From Vreelandella aquamarina (GTDB lineage: Bacteria > Pseudomonadota > Gammaproteobacteria > Pseudomonadales > Halomonadaceae), in assembly GCF_900110265.1 (NCBI RefSeq), contig NZ_FODB01000010.1:1-64000 (forward strand): a stretch of DNA of 64,000 nucleotides. Reading direction: 5' to 3'. Below the pieces are notes generated by a model. It was not told the DNA's origin. It searched no databases and saw only the letters and a list, made by a program, of their open reading frames with translations. The position numbers and the translations under genes are program-made. This document shows, piece after piece, positions 37,001-46,747 of the stretch. Numbering within the stretch: position 1 is the stretch's first letter; every line of letters starts with the position of its first letter.

Positions 37001-38220
37001 TAATCCGCGTTGATGGACACATAGTCATGGGAGAGATCCGAGGTCCACACGGTAGCGGCCTCGTCACCACGCCCCAAATTAATGCGAATTGTGATCTCTT
37101 CCTCGGCCATGACGGCACTGCCAGCCGCTTCGGTATAGCTACCGGCGCGGCCACCGTTCTCCACTAGGCGCACATCGCCTAAGTCAATCACGACCCGGCT
37201 AACATCAAACGCCTCAACCGGCGCTCGACCCACCGCCGCCAAAATACGCCCCCAGTTGGCATCCGAGGCGTAGAGCGCGGTTTTTACTAGAGGCGAGTGA
37301 GCTACGGTAAACGCCACATCCAGCGCCTCTTGGCGAGTGCTGGCCTCATTCACCTGTAGTGTGACGAATTTGGTCGCCCCTTCGCCATCGCGAATAATCG
37401 CCTGGGCGAGTTCGGTCATCACCCGCTGCAGAGCGTTACGGAAAACAGCAATGTGCTCGTCGCTTTCGATACGCGCGCCCGTGCCGGTCGCCGCTAACAT
37501 GCAGGCGTCGTTGGTAGAGGTATCGCTATCCACAGTGATGCAGTTGAACGAGCGATCCACCGTTTCTCGCAGTAGCGTGGCGAGCAAGGGCTGCTCAATC
37601 GCCGCATCGGTGACCACAAACCCCAACATGGTGGCCATGTTGGGTTTAATCATGCCCGAGCCTTTGGTAATCCCGTTGATGGTGACCTGATGGTCGCCAA
37701 TATCAACGGTCACCGTGGCTCCCTTTGCGCGGGTGTCGGTGGTTAGAATACCTTCACCTGCCTGCTGCCATGCTTGGCTTGAGTCGGCCAGCGTATCAAA
37801 CGCACCCGGCAAGCCTGCCAGCAGGCGCTCCATGGGCAGCGGCTCACCTATCACCCCCGTTGAGAACGGCAGCACCTGAGCCTGCTCAACACCTGCCTGC
37901 TCAGCGACAGCAGCACAGCTGGCATAAGCATCTTGCAAGCCAGCCTCACCCGTCCCCGCATTGGCATTACCGGTATTAATTAACCAATAACGAGGCGCAA
38001 GGCCGCTACTGGCGCACTGCTCAAGATGCTGCTTGGCAACCACTACCGGAGCAGCACAGAACGCATTGCGGGTGAAAACACCCGCCACAGTGGCAGTCTC
38101 AGGTAGCTCAATCAGCACCATATCACGGCGACCCGGCTTCTTAATGCCCGCCATTGCAGTGCCCAGGCGCACCCCGCTGAGGGGTGGCAATTCCGGAAAG
38201 GGAAGGTTTCCCACCGCCAT
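36991..38220 (-). CDS. argJ: Bifunctional ornithine acetyltransferase / N-acetylglutamate synthase
   Basis: A 409-residue enzyme of the cyclic arginine pathway; moves the acetyl group from N-acetylornithine to glutamate. The precursor cleaves itself at the KGSGMIKPNMATMLGFVVTD motif, where the threonine of ATML becomes the N-terminal nucleophile of the beta chain. PVVVAKQH, STGVIGEPLPM and the C-terminal VSINADYRS are family features. GAGGAGAGAAAC precedes the ATG. It lies 36 nt after secA and ahead of the Nudix gene, the Pseudomonas-type order. Confidence 0.96.
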   Translation of the reverse strand: MAVGNLPFPELPPLSGVRLGTAMAGIKKPGRRDMVLIELPETATVAGVFTRNAFCAAPVVVAKQHLEQCASSGLAPRYWLINTGNANAGTGEAGLQDAYASCAAVAEQAGVEQAQVLPFSTGVIGEPLPMERLLAGLPGAFDTLADSSQAWQQAGEGILTTDTRAKGATVTVDIGDHQVTINGITKGSGMIKPNMATMLGFVVTDAAIEQPLLATLLRETVDRSFNCITVDSDTSTNDACMLAATGTGARIESDEHIAVFRNALQRVMTELAQAIIRDGEGATKFVTLQVNEASTRQEALDVAFTVAHSPLVKTALYASDANWGRILAAVGRAPVEAFDVSRVVIDLGDVRLVENGGRAGSYTEAAGSAVMAEEEITIRINLGRGDEAATVWTSDLSHDYVSINADYRS

Positions 38221-38256
38221 GTTTCTCTCCTCTACGTTCGCTTACGCCATACGTGA

Positions 38257-40980
38257 TTAGCTTAATTTGCCGCAGCACTGCTTATATTTTTTACCCGAGC
38301 CACACACACAGGGGTCGTTGCGGCCAACTTTCGGGTTTTCCCGGCGCAGCGGACGGCCATCAACCCCGGGCGCTGTCTCGCTAGTACCGGCATCAGGCGC
38401 ATCGTGGCGGCTGGCGGCTGTCGCTTTTTCACGAGCAAGCTCTTCACGGCGTTTCTGCTCTAGGGCATCCACTTCTTCTGGCTGACGCACCTGAACGTGG
38501 CTGAGAATACGCGTGACATCGGCTTTGATATTGGTCAGCAGATGTTGGAACAGCTCGAAGGATTCGCGCTTGTACTCCTGCTTGGGGTTCTTCTGTGCAT
38601 AACCACGCAGGTGGATACCGCGACGCAAGTGGTCCATGGACTGCAGGTGCTCTTTCCAGCGGGTATCCAGCACTTGGAGCATCACCTGCTTCTCGAAGCG
38701 GCGAATCAATGCCGCACCTGCGGACTCGATTTTAGCCTCATAGGCCTCGCGGTGCATGGTTTGCAGACGTTCACGCAGCTTCTCTTCGCTAAAGCGCTCG
38801 TCTTCCTCGGCCCACTGCGTCACTGGCGCGTCGAGATTGAACTCGGTTTTCAAGTGGGCTTCCAAGCCGGGCAGGTCCCACTGCTCAGCCAGGCTCTGGG
38901 GCGGCACGTACTCGCTAATCGCGTCTTCCATCACCTCTTCACGAATACCCACCACCGCGGCGGAGACATCGTCAGACGCTAGAATTTCGTTACGCTGCTC
39001 GTAAATCACGCGGCGCTGGTCGTTGGCTACGTCGTCGTACTCAAGCAGCTGCTTGCGAATATCGAAGTTACGCCCTTCCACTTTCTTTTGAGCGCGCTCT
39101 ACCGCATTAGAAACCATTTTGTGTTCAATGGCTTCACCACGCTCAAGGCCCAGCGCCTGCATTAAGCGCTTCACTCGGTCGGAGCCAAATAAGCGCATCA
39201 GGCTATCTTCCAAAGAGAGGAAGAAGCGTGTGGAACCCGGATCGCCCTGGCGGCCTGCACGGCCACGAAGCTGGTTATCGATGCGGCGGGATTCGTGGCG
39301 CTCAGAGCCCACCACGTGCAAGCCACCAGCTTCCAGCACCGCGTCGTGGCGCTTTTGCCATTCGGCTTTTAGCGCATCAATTTGTGCTTGGCTAGGGTTT
39401 TGCAGCTTCGCGGCTTCGGCTTCCCAGTTACCGCCCAACATAATGTCAGTACCGCGACCCGCCATGTTGGTAGCGATGGTAATCGCACCGGGCCGGCCAG
39501 CTTGAGCAATAATTTCTGCCTCACTTTGGTGCTGCTTGGCGTTTAGGACGTTGAATTTAAGCCCTGCCTCACGCATTAGGCGCGCCAGATACTCAGACGT
39601 TTCGATAGAGGCGGTACCCACCAGCACTGGGCGGCCCGCTTCGGTCTCTGTTTTCACGTCTTTGATGATGGCTTCGTACTTCTCTTCCGCGCTCAGGTAC
39701 ACAAGGTCGTTGAGATCTTTACGCGCCAGCGGGCGGTTGGTGGGAATGACGATCACATCAAGACCGTAAATCTGACGGAATTCGAAGGCTTCGGTATCCG
39801 CCGTGCCCGTCATGCCCGATAGCTTTTCATACAGGCGGAAGTAGTTCTGGAAGGTAGTAGACGCCAGCGTTTGGCTTTCACGCTGAACCGTAACGCCCTC
39901 TTTAGCTTCCACGGCCTGGTGCAGACCTTCAGACCAACGGCGCCCCGGCATGGTACGGCCAGTGTGCTCGTCGACAATCACCACCTGCCCTTCGGCAACG
40001 ATGTAATCAACATCCGGATGATAGAGATGGAGAGCGCGCAGCGCCGAGTGCATATGCTGTAGCAGGTTGAGGTTTTGCGCTGCGTAGAGCGATTCGCCCT
40101 CACCCAGCAGCCCTTCGGCCCGCATGAGCTCTTCGACTTTATTGTGACCCTGTTCGGTCAGCTCCACCTGCTTCTGCTTTTCGTCGAGCACGAAATCGCC
40201 GCTCACCGGTGCTTCGTCATCTTCGGAGACTTCACCCTGCTCGAGCTGTTGGGCGAGGCGGTTCACGATGCCGTAGAGGTCGGTGTTCTCGTCTACCGCG
40301 CCAGAGATAATCAACGGCGTACGTGCTTCATCAATTAGGATGGAGTCGACTTCGTCCACAATCGCGTAGTGCAGGCCGCGTTGGACTTTATCTTCCAGCG
40401 AGAACGCCATGTTGTCGCGAAGATAGTCAAAGCCAAACTCGTTGTTGGTGCCGTAGGTAATGTCGCACTGATAAGCATAGCGCTTCTCTTCGCCGGTCTG
40501 CCCTGCAAAGATAACGCCTACCGTTAGCCCTAAGAATTCATAAAGCGGGCGCATCCATTCCGCATCACGGCGGGCGAGGTAGTCATTCACCGTTACCACG
40601 TGAACGCCTTTACGGGTCAATGCGTTCAAGTAGACTGACAGCGTGGCGACTAGGGTTTTACCTTCACCGGTTTTCATTTCCGCGATACGGCCACGGTGCA
40701 GGGTCATACCACCGATCATCTGCACATCAAAGTGGCGCATGCCCATTACTCGCTTACTGGACTCACGAACGACAGCAAAGGCTTCTGGAAGCAGGCTATC
40801 CAGCGTCGCCCCATCGTCTAACCGCTGACGCAGCTCAGTGGTTTTCGCTTGAAGTTCCGCATCGCTTAGGCCCGCCAGGGTCTCTTCTAACGCATTAACG
40901 CTCTGCACGCTTTTATACATGCGCTTTACTTCACGGTCGTTTTTAGAGCCGACCACTTTACGTAGCAAGTTATTAATCAT
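38257..40980 (-). CDS. secA: Preprotein translocase ATPase subunit
   Basis: A 907-residue motor that pushes unfolded proteins through SecYEG. Walker A is [13 protein letters not shown], the DEAD-type motif [19 protein letters not shown], and the motif VI region [16 protein letters not shown]. The C-terminal zinc tail [18 protein letters not shown] binds SecB and phospholipid. Length matches the E. coli protein (901). Only a weak GGAAA ribosome site precedes the ATG. A 122-codon ORF ends 67 nt upstream, and a promoter-like pair lies in that gap. Confidence 0.98.
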   Translation of the reverse strand: MINNLLRKVVGSKNDREVKRMYKSVQSVNALEETLAGLSDAELQAKTTELRQRLDDGATLDSLLPEAFAVVRESSKRVMGMRHFDVQMIGGMTLHRGRIAEMKTGEGKTLVATLSVYLNALTRKGVHVVTVNDYLARRDAEWMRPLYEFLGLTVGVIFAGQTGEEKRYAYQCDITYGTNNEFGFDYLRDNMAFSLEDKVQRGLHYAIVDEVDSILIDEARTPLIISGAVDENTDLYGIVNRLAQQLEQGEVSEDDEAPVSGDFVLDEKQKQVELTEQGHNKVEELMRAEGLLGEGESLYAAQNLNLLQHMHSALRALHLYHPDVDYIVAEGQVVIVDEHTGRTMPGRRWSEGLHQAVEAKEGVTVQRESQTLASTTFQNYFRLYEKLSGMTGTADTEAFEFRQIYGLDVIVIPTNRPLARKDLNDLVYLSAEEKYEAIIKDVKTETEAGRPVLVGTASIETSEYLARLMREAGLKFNVLNAKQHQSEAEIIAQAGRPGAITIATNMAGRGTDIMLGGNWEAEAAKLQNPSQAQIDALKAEWQKRHDAVLEAGGLHVVGSERHESRRIDNQLRGRAGRQGDPGSTRFFLSLEDSLMRLFGSDRVKRLMQALGLERGEAIEHKMVSNAVERAQKKVEGRNFDIRKQLLEYDDVANDQRRVIYEQRNEILASDDVSAAVVGIREEVMEDAISEYVPPQSLAEQWDLPGLEAHLKTEFNLDAPVTQWAEEDERFSEEKLRERLQTMHREAYEAKIESAGAALIRRFEKQVMLQVLDTRWKEHLQSMDHLRRGIHLRGYAQKNPKQEYKRESFELFQHLLTNIKADVTRILSHVQVRQPEEVDALEQKRREELAREKATAASRHDAPDAGTSETAPGVDGRPLRRENPKVGRNDPCVCGSGKKYKQCCGKLS

Positions 40981-41021
40981 GAAATTTCCAGATCATCGTG
41001 AGCGCCCCATCCAGGTGCGCC

Positions 41022-41051
41022 CTTATATAAGGCAAATAGGCGTAATGTTAA
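41022..41051 (-). promoter_or_regulatory. Candidate secA-proximal promoter
   Basis: On the minus strand TTAACA (41046-41051) is followed after 18 bp by TATAAG (41022-41027), or after 16 bp by TATATA. The -10 is within the perfect palindrome CCTTATATAAGG (41021-41032). The -35 overlaps the stop codon of the upstream ORF. It would give a leader of about 35 nt for secA. This competes with the idea that secA is controlled only through the upstream ORF. Confidence 0.5.
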
Positions 41052-41416
41052 CCAATGCGTTGTTCGGCGGGCGGGCCACGAGGGGTCACTACATCGCTGG
41101 CAGCAACAAGTCGAAGCGTGATCAGCGGTAGTAATAGAGGACGGCTGCAAACGCTGGGCAATCGGCGCGTTTGGCGACTAGCCCAGCGACGAAGCGCACG
41201 GCGCTTCTTGGCAATCCAGTGCGATTGAGCCCGTAGCATCGCAGGCATCCAAAAGCAGATGCAGACATTGCGGCCACTGCTTCTCAATGCATCTGAAGGG
41301 TGTAAACTAGCGGGCAATAAGCAGCTCACCAACAGGCCAGCCAGCCACCAACGCGCTAAGCCATAGCGTCGTTGACGCCTTGGCGAAGCAGATACTATCT
41401 CTGACGTTGATGACAT
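41048..41416 (-). CDS. Small exported-type protein upstream of secA, SecM-like arrest peptide candidate
   Basis: A 122-residue ORF that I do not recognise by homology. Residues 13-23 are basic, then a hydrophobic segment (WWLAGLLVSCLLPASL, 23-38) ends in a possible signal-peptidase site near ASL-HPSDA. The middle is rich in Arg and Cys. It ends TPRGPPAEQRIG, with Arg113-Gly114-Pro115-Pro116 six residues from the stop. E. coli SecM, which senses secretion through ribosome stalling, also has an N-terminal signal and ends GIRAGPQRLT ahead of secA; RAPP motifs stall in other arrest peptides. The ribosome site is poor (GGAG 12 nt upstream). It is the first ORF on the secA strand, divergent from dciA. 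Function is inference. Confidence 0.5.
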   Translation of the reverse strand: MSSTSEIVSASPRRQRRYGLARWWLAGLLVSCLLPASLHPSDALRSSGRNVCICFWMPAMLRAQSHWIAKKRRALRRWASRQTRRLPSVCSRPLLLPLITLRLVAASDVVTPRGPPAEQRIG

Positions 41417-41437
41417 GCTGTGGACTGGCTCCCGAGC

Positions 41438-41465
41438 GTGTTAGGCTCTTTTCATTGGCGGTCAA
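41438..41465 (-). promoter_or_regulatory. Candidate promoter for the small ORF and secA
   Basis: TTGACC (41460-41465) and TAACAC (41438-41443) on the minus strand are separated by 16 bp. The start would fall near 41431, giving about 15 nt of leader before the ORF ATG at 41416. The -35 is good and the -10 poor. Confidence 0.35.
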
Positions 41466-41527
41466 TCACAGGCGCTGTTTGTATTCGCCAGTACGACGTC
41501 ACTAGCAACACCCTAGGAATTAAGTTG

Positions 41528-41998
41528 ATGAGTATAAAGGTTAAGCGTTCTCGCGCACAGCCCATTGCCCAACTGCTGACCAAGTCTGGCGGCGTTGGAC
41601 AGCTAATGCGCCAATCACGCTTAATTGATCAAGCGCAACGCCACCTTCGCGCCCATTTGCCTGAAGAGATGCGCGAGCACATTTTCGTCGGCGGCTTCAG
41701 CAACGGACGCCTTACGCTGATCAGCGGACAAGCCAGCTGGTTAACGTGGCTACGCTACGAGCAGTCGCAGCTACTGTCACTGCTTCACCAATTACCGGGC
41801 TTTGAAGGCGTGACAGGGTTTACGCTCAAAGTTCGTCCAGTGCGCCCGATCGAGTCACCTAAGCGTTACACGCGCACACTGTCAGATGATGCTGGCAAGA
41901 CCCTGGCCGAATGCGCCAAAGACACCGACAACCCCGCGTTAAAAAACGCCCTGGAGCGGCTTGCTTCTCACGCGCGCTCTACAGAACCAAAACCTTAG
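41528..41998 (+). CDS. dciA: DciA (DUF721), replicative helicase loader
   Basis: A 156-residue basic protein of the DUF721 family. DciA loads the DnaB helicase in bacteria that lack the phage-derived DnaC. The start MSIKVKRSRAQPIAQLLTKS and the compact KH-like core (EHIFVGGFSNGRLTLISGQA, SWLTWLRYEQSQLLSLL) fit the family. ATG at 41528 has AGGAAT upstream; a 36-codon in-frame extension is unsupported. It diverges from the secA strand and converges on lpxC, as in Pseudomonas. Confidence 0.88.
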   Translation: MSIKVKRSRAQPIAQLLTKSGGVGQLMRQSRLIDQAQRHLRAHLPEEMREHIFVGGFSNGRLTLISGQASWLTWLRYEQSQLLSLLHQLPGFEGVTGFTLKVRPVRPIESPKRYTRTLSDDAGKTLAECAKDTDNPALKNALERLASHARSTEPKP

Positions 41999-42018
41999 CA
42001 ACGCGACCCCTTAAACGC

Positions 42019-42046
42019 ATAAAGCACCGCCTTAGCGATGCTTTAT
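42019..42046 (+). terminator. Terminator between convergent dciA and lpxC
   Basis: ATAAAGCACCGC (42019-42030) and GCGATGCTTTAT (42035-42046) pair over 12 positions with one mismatch and a CTTA loop. The A/T-rich outer part acts as the U-tract on both strands. Confidence 0.75.
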
Positions 42047-42108
42047 AAAGTGGGGGGCCGTTTCGTTATGCCAACTCAACTCCCCCCAACATTTTGCCTT
42101 ATGCCTCA

Positions 42109-43020
42109 TTACGCCATGACAGGAGCGGCATAGGAAATAGGCGCCACTGCTTTCTCTTCTTCAAACGTAACGATTTCATACGAATCGGGCTGTGCCATCA
42201 GCTCCCGGCAAAGCTGGTTATTCAGCGCATGGCCGGATTTAACACCTCGGAACTCGCCAATCAGGCTGTAACCAAGCTGATAAAGGTCACCAATGGCGTC
42301 TAGCACTTTATGTTTGACGAATTCGTCTTCGTAGCGCAGGCCGCCTTCGTTCACAATACGGTAGTCATCCACCACAATGGCGTTTTCTAAGCTACCGCCC
42401 AGCGCCAGATTGTTCGAGCGAAGGTACTCTAAATCGCGCATAAAACCGAAGGTTCGTGCACGAGAGACTTCTTTCACGAACGATGTGGTTGAGAAATCGA
42501 TCAGCGCCGTTTGCTTCTGCTGTTCAAAGACCGGGTGGTCGAAGTCGATAGCAAATGACACCTTGAAGCCTTGGTGAGGCAAAAAGGTAGCCTCTTTATC
42601 ACCATCGGTAACGCTAACCCGACGCTTAATGCGGATAAATTTCTTCGCTGCCTCCTGCTCTAAAATGCCCGCTGATTGAATCAGAAACACAAAGGGGCTG
42701 GCACTGCCGTCCATAATTGGCACTTCGGGCGCACTGATATCGACGTAGGCGTTATCAATCCCCAAACCGGCAAAGGCTGACATCAAGTGCTCAACGGTCG
42801 CAACTTTGACGCCTTCATGGCAGAGCGCTGTGCATAGCATGGTGTCTTCCACCAATTCGGCACGGGCAGGTACGTGTACCACTGGGTCCAGATCGGTTCT
42901 GACAAACACAATGCCGGTGTTGGCCGGCGCCGGGCGCAAAGCCATGTGGACTTTTTTGCCAGAGTGCAGACCCACTCCAGTGGCGCGGATGACGTTTTGT
43001 AATGTGCGTTGTCTGATCAT
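42109..43020 (-). CDS. lpxC: UDP-3-O-acyl-N-acetylglucosamine deacetylase
   Basis: A 303-residue zinc amidase catalysing the committed step of lipid A synthesis. [20 protein letters not shown] holds the first zinc histidine, [14 protein letters not shown] the second histidine and the aspartate, and [17 protein letters not shown] the catalytic histidine. [12 protein letters not shown] is also typical. The C-terminus ([19 protein letters not shown]) resembles the degradation tail used by FtsH in E. coli. It follows ftsZ at the end of the division cluster. Confidence 0.97.
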   Translation of the reverse strand: MIRQRTLQNVIRATGVGLHSGKKVHMALRPAPANTGIVFVRTDLDPVVHVPARAELVEDTMLCTALCHEGVKVATVEHLMSAFAGLGIDNAYVDISAPEVPIMDGSASPFVFLIQSAGILEQEAAKKFIRIKRRVSVTDGDKEATFLPHQGFKVSFAIDFDHPVFEQQKQTALIDFSTTSFVKEVSRARTFGFMRDLEYLRSNNLALGGSLENAIVVDDYRIVNEGGLRYEDEFVKHKVLDAIGDLYQLGYSLIGEFRGVKSGHALNNQLCRELMAQPDSYEIVTFEEEKAVAPISYAAPVMA

Positions 43021-43113
43021 GGGTAGTGGTCAAGCTCTGATGACGGCGGCTCGTAGCCTAACGCTACACAGTCCGCAGGGGGAAAGAAAGTTATCAAACA
43101 GTGTTCACTTTAA

Positions 43114-43154
43114 CAGCAAACGAGCGTTTTAACCAATAAAACTCTCGTTTGCTG
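43114..43154. other. Long near-perfect hairpin between ftsZ and lpxC
   Basis: An 11-bp stem (43114-43124 with 43144-43154), one C/T mismatch, then a 6-bp stem (GTTTTA/TAAAAC, 43126-43131 with 43137-43142) and a 5-nt loop. It lies 25 nt past the ftsZ stop. The sequence after it on the minus strand is TTAAAG, not a U-run, so it may be a processing or stability element rather than a terminator. Confidence 0.55.
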
Positions 43155-43178
43155 CCTCAATGAGCCTGATAGCGCGGT

Positions 43179-44360
43179 TTAATCCGCCTGGCGGCGCAAA
43201 AATGCGGGGATATCGAGATAGTCATCAGCATCCGCTGAACGACGTTTTTCTGGACGCGGCTTTGGCGCTGCTTCCGGCGCTTCTGCGCGTGCAGCGGCCT
43301 GCTGACGCATGACCGTCGGCTGCTGCAGCTTGCGGTAGTCGGAAGAGGAGGTATCTGCCGCAGAGCGACGCGCAGGTTCGCGAGCTGCTGCTTTTGACTT
43401 GCTGCCATCTAGCCCTGCTGCCACTACCGTCACACGCAGCTCGTCGGACATTTCCATATCGATTGAAGTACCGACCACAATCGTCGCTTCTTGAGAGGCG
43501 AACTCTTGTACCGTCGCCCCCACATCGTTGAATTCACCAATGGAGAGATCCGGCCCAGCCGTGATATTGACCAGGATACCGCGAGCGCCATGTAGATCGA
43601 TATCTTCCAGCAGCGGGCTGCGGATGGCTTTTTCTGCCGCCTCACGGGCACGGTTCTCACCCGTCGCGCCGCCTGTACCCATCATCGCCATGCCCATTTC
43701 AGACATCACGGTGCGTACATCAGCAAAGTCGACGTTGATGATACCTGGGCTGGTGATCAGCTCTGCGATGCCCTGTACCGCACCTAGAAGCACATCGTTA
43801 GCTGCGCTAAAAGCCGTCAATAGCGTGGCATTCTTGCCCAGCACCGATAGCAGCTTTTCATTGGGAATAGTGATCAAGGAATCAACGTGCTCAGAGAGCT
43901 CTTTCATGCCCTCTTCCGCAGCGCGCATACGCTTGGGCCCTTCAAACGGGAACGGACGCGTAACGACCGCAACAGTCAGAATACCCAACTCCTTAGCCAC
44001 CTGAGCTACCACCGGGGCGCCGCCCGTGCCTGTACCACCACCCATACCGGCAGTAATAAAGACCATATCGGCGCCGTTTAACAGCTCAGCAATGCGCTCG
44101 CGATCTTCCAACGCGGCTTGACGACCCACCTCTGGGTTAGCGCCAGCACCAAGACCCTTGGTGATTTCGCCACCTAGCTGCAGCACCGTTTTTGCGGATA
44201 CACGTTTAAGTGCCTGAGCATCCGTATTGGCGCAGATAAATTCAACGCCTTCGATATTGCTCTCGACCATGTGGTTGACAGCATTACCGCCGCCGCCGCC
44301 AACACCGACTACTTTGATGACCGCACTGCTCGAGGGTGCGTTATCTACCAATTCGAACAT
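43179..44360 (-). CDS. ftsZ: Cell division protein FtsZ
   Basis: A 393-residue tubulin-like GTPase that forms the division ring. [17 protein letters not shown] starts the nucleotide fold, the tubulin signature is [15 protein letters not shown], and [15 protein letters not shown] holds the T7 catalytic loop. A variable linker rich in Ala and Arg leads to the C-terminal [14 protein letters not shown], the peptide bound by FtsA and ZipA. ATG at 44360 has AGGAG upstream; a 33-codon extension is unsupported. It lies 34 nt after ftsA. Confidence 0.98.
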   Translation of the reverse strand: MFELVDNAPSSSAVIKVVGVGGGGGNAVNHMVESNIEGVEFICANTDAQALKRVSAKTVLQLGGEITKGLGAGANPEVGRQAALEDRERIAELLNGADMVFITAGMGGGTGTGGAPVVAQVAKELGILTVAVVTRPFPFEGPKRMRAAEEGMKELSEHVDSLITIPNEKLLSVLGKNATLLTAFSAANDVLLGAVQGIAELITSPGIINVDFADVRTVMSEMGMAMMGTGGATGENRAREAAEKAIRSPLLEDIDLHGARGILVNITAGPDLSIGEFNDVGATVQEFASQEATIVVGTSIDMEMSDELRVTVVAAGLDGSKSKAAAREPARRSAADTSSSDYRKLQQPTVMRQQAAARAEAPEAAPKPRPEKRRSADADDYLDIPAFLRRQAD

Positions 44361-44394
44361 AAGCCCCGTCTCCTGAACCGCGCTTGCGGCCCTA

Positions 44395-45684
44395 TCAGAA
44401 ATTTCCTTTGAACCAGCCTTTGATTCTTGCCAGCGCCGAATGGCCATCCTTGATATCACGCCGGGCTAACTCATTACGTCCTTTATGGGCCGAAACGACT
44501 CCCCCGTGGCTTTCTAGGCCTTGCCCATGACGAGTTTCCTGCAGTGCATAATGCAGTAAACCAACGCCCGTCGCATAGATAGGATTGCGAACCACATCTG
44601 CCAAGCCTCTGACATTTTGCGGGCAGGCAATACGAACCGGCATATGGAAAATTTCTTCCGCCAGTTCGCTTACACCTTCCATGCGCGAGGTGCCGCCGGT
44701 GAGCACCACACCCGCAGCCACCATATCTTCATAGCCGCTGCGACGTAATTCGTCTCTTACTAACGTAAAGAGTTCCTCGTAACGAGGTTCGACCACTTCC
44801 GCTAGCGCCTGACGCGATAGATCTCTGGCTGGGCGATCACCCACGCTAGGCACTTTAATCATCTCATCGCTTGCAGCAAGCTGGGTTAATGCGCAAGCGT
44901 ATTTCACCTTGATTTCTTCAGCGTGCTGGGTCGGCGTTCGCAGTGCCATCGCGATGTCATTGGTGACTTGGTCACCTGCAATGGGGATCACCGCTGTATG
45001 GCGAATGGCACCTTCTGTGAAAATCGCCATATCGGTGGTACCACCACCGATATCCACCATACATACCCCGAGCTCACGCTCATCCTCCGTCAGCACAGCC
45101 ATACTAGAGGCCAACTGTTCCAAAATAATGGCATCCACATCTAAACCGCAGCGCCGTACACACTTTTCAATGTTTTGCACAGCATTCTGGGCCGCCGTTA
45201 CTAAGTGCACTTGTGCTTCAAGTCTTACCCCTGACATCCCCAGCGGCTCCCGGATGCCGCCTTGGGTATCAATGGAAAACTCTTGAGGTAATACATGTAA
45301 CACTCGCTGGCCTTCTGAAATCGCTCGTGCGCGAGCCGAGTCGATCACCCGTTCAATGTCTGAAGGTGTTACTTCACGCTCCTTAATCGCGACAACACCG
45401 TCGGAATTCATGGAGCTAATATGGCTACCCGCCACGCCCACATAAACCGAGTGGATGTCGCATCCTGCCATCAGCTCGGCTTCTTCCACCGCACGCTGAA
45501 TAGACAGAACCGTTGACTCAATATTAATCACAACGCCGCGCTTCATACCGCGCGAGGGGTGGGAACCGATACCGGCAATCTCAATCCCCCCATCATCGGT
45601 GGGTTGACCGACTATCGCGACGACCTTGGACGTTCCGATGTCCAGCCCGACAACCATATTGGATGCGTTGGGTGAGCCTGCCAT
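44395..45684 (-). CDS. ftsA: Cell division protein FtsA
   Basis: A 429-residue actin-like ATPase that tethers FtsZ to the membrane. [17 protein letters not shown] is the phosphate 1 loop, [20 protein letters not shown] the phosphate 2 region, and [13 protein letters not shown] the adenosine motif. The C-terminal [14 protein letters not shown] is the amphipathic membrane-targeting helix. AAGGAG lies 12 nt before the ATG, a long spacing. It is preceded by a 309-bp non-coding gap, the largest in the cluster. Confidence 0.97.
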   Translation of the reverse strand: MAGSPNASNMVVGLDIGTSKVVAIVGQPTDDGGIEIAGIGSHPSRGMKRGVVINIESTVLSIQRAVEEAELMAGCDIHSVYVGVAGSHISSMNSDGVVAIKEREVTPSDIERVIDSARARAISEGQRVLHVLPQEFSIDTQGGIREPLGMSGVRLEAQVHLVTAAQNAVQNIEKCVRRCGLDVDAIILEQLASSMAVLTEDERELGVCMVDIGGGTTDMAIFTEGAIRHTAVIPIAGDQVTNDIAMALRTPTQHAEEIKVKYACALTQLAASDEMIKVPSVGDRPARDLSRQALAEVVEPRYEELFTLVRDELRRSGYEDMVAAGVVLTGGTSRMEGVSELAEEIFHMPVRIACPQNVRGLADVVRNPIYATGVGLLHYALQETRHGQGLESHGGVVSAHKGRNELARRDIKDGHSALARIKGWFKGNF

Positions 45685-45993
45685 GAGTCGGTAAATCTCC
45701 TTGCCGTCATTTTAATAGGGTAGGTATTGCCAATCGGCATTAAAACGCCAACGCAATAACCAATTTGCGTTTAATAGCTTTAACTAGAATACTATCTAAC
45801 CAAGCTAACCGCTGACAGGATAATAAAACTCATCCACATCACCGCTAGGGACATAGTATAGAAACAATAGTCGCAATACGACTAGCGCACAGCCACGATA
45901 ATTGGACTGGATCGCAATTTAAACCCCATTCATGGGTTTTTCGGCGTTGGCAACCACTCACATTACCTACTTTTTGCACATTGCCACGAGCGG
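45685..45993 (-). promoter_or_regulatory. AT-rich ftsQ-ftsA intergenic region
   Basis: A 309-bp gap without a credible gene in an otherwise tight cluster; base composition is visibly richer in A/T than its neighbours. A hairpin AAACCC/GGGTTT (45921-45926 and 45934-45939) lies near the ftsQ end. Possible -10 boxes on the minus strand are TATACT near 45855 and TAGTAT with CTGTCA 18 bp upstream. It most likely carries a separate ftsA-ftsZ promoter region; in E. coli the ftsAZ promoters lie inside ftsQ and ftsA instead. Confidence 0.45.
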
Positions 45994-46722
45994 TTACTCA
46001 TTGACCTCTTGCTGTTCACGCTCTTGAAAATCCGTTTCACCATGCCAAGCCACCGCAACACCATTAGGATAGCGTAAATCAATATAGCGGATATGCTCAC
46101 TAAAGCTTGCAAGCTCGCGCTGCCAAGAAGCAGATAACCTTGCCAAACGCTCTCCATGCTGACGTCTACCTAACATGACCCAGGCCCCGTCTCCCAACTG
46201 TAAGCGCCAAGCACCGCGAGGCTCTAAGCGTAGCTGAGAAAGCGATAGCGACAAACTGGCAAAATGGGGAGTCAACCGCTGATAATACGCCAACACCTCT
46301 TCACTGTTGCCCGCTGGCCCTGAGAGGTCGGGCAACCCTTCAGGTGCACCTAACGGCGCAAATGCAAACGGCTCTCCTTCAGGATTAAGCAGGAAATCAT
46401 CGTTCCAGCGCGCTACAGGCACCTGCTCCACTAGCTCAAACACCAAAGCGTTAGGCCACTCGCGGGAAATTCGCACTTCATTCAGCCAGCCAATACGTAG
46501 CGAACGCTGGCGTAGCTCGCCTAGATCTACCGATAGCCACGTTGCATCCTGCACAAGCGGCGCTAACTGCGTACGCAGGTAATCAGCACTAACGTACTCC
46601 CATTCGCCACGAATCGACACGCGCTCAATGGGACGATCAAGCCATAGCCACAGTGCACGGCCACCCGCACCTAGTAGCAGCGCCAGCAGCACAACGCCCA
46701 GCCATGCGTTGCGTTTTTTCAT
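45994..46722 (-). CDS. ftsQ: Cell division protein FtsQ
   Basis: A 242-residue bitopic divisome protein linking early and late components. One transmembrane helix (about residues 8-27) leads to a periplasmic POTRA domain (IERVSIRGEWEYVSADYLRT, LRQRSLRIGWLNEVRISREW) and the beta domain (VEQVPVARWNDDFLLNPEGE). The end IDLRYPNGVAVAWHG is the conserved FtsQ C-terminal motif. GGAGCG precedes the ATG. It lies 25 nt after ddlB. Confidence 0.95.
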   Translation of the reverse strand: MKKRNAWLGVVLLALLLGAGGRALWLWLDRPIERVSIRGEWEYVSADYLRTQLAPLVQDATWLSVDLGELRQRSLRIGWLNEVRISREWPNALVFELVEQVPVARWNDDFLLNPEGEPFAFAPLGAPEGLPDLSGPAGNSEEVLAYYQRLTPHFASLSLSLSQLRLEPRGAWRLQLGDGAWVMLGRRQHGERLARLSASWQRELASFSEHIRYIDLRYPNGVAVAWHGETDFQEREQQEVNE

Positions 46723-46747
46723 AACGCTCCTATTGCCCAGCTACTCA

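Noticed and set aside
43021-43110. A lpxC promoter immediately upstream of its ATG
   Set aside because: A TTGATA is present but no -10 lies at 16-18 bp, so I could not support a call.
45963-46157. A 64-codon frame at the ftsQ end as a small gene in the ftsQ-ftsA gap
   Set aside because: It mostly shadows ftsQ in another frame and does not fill the gap.
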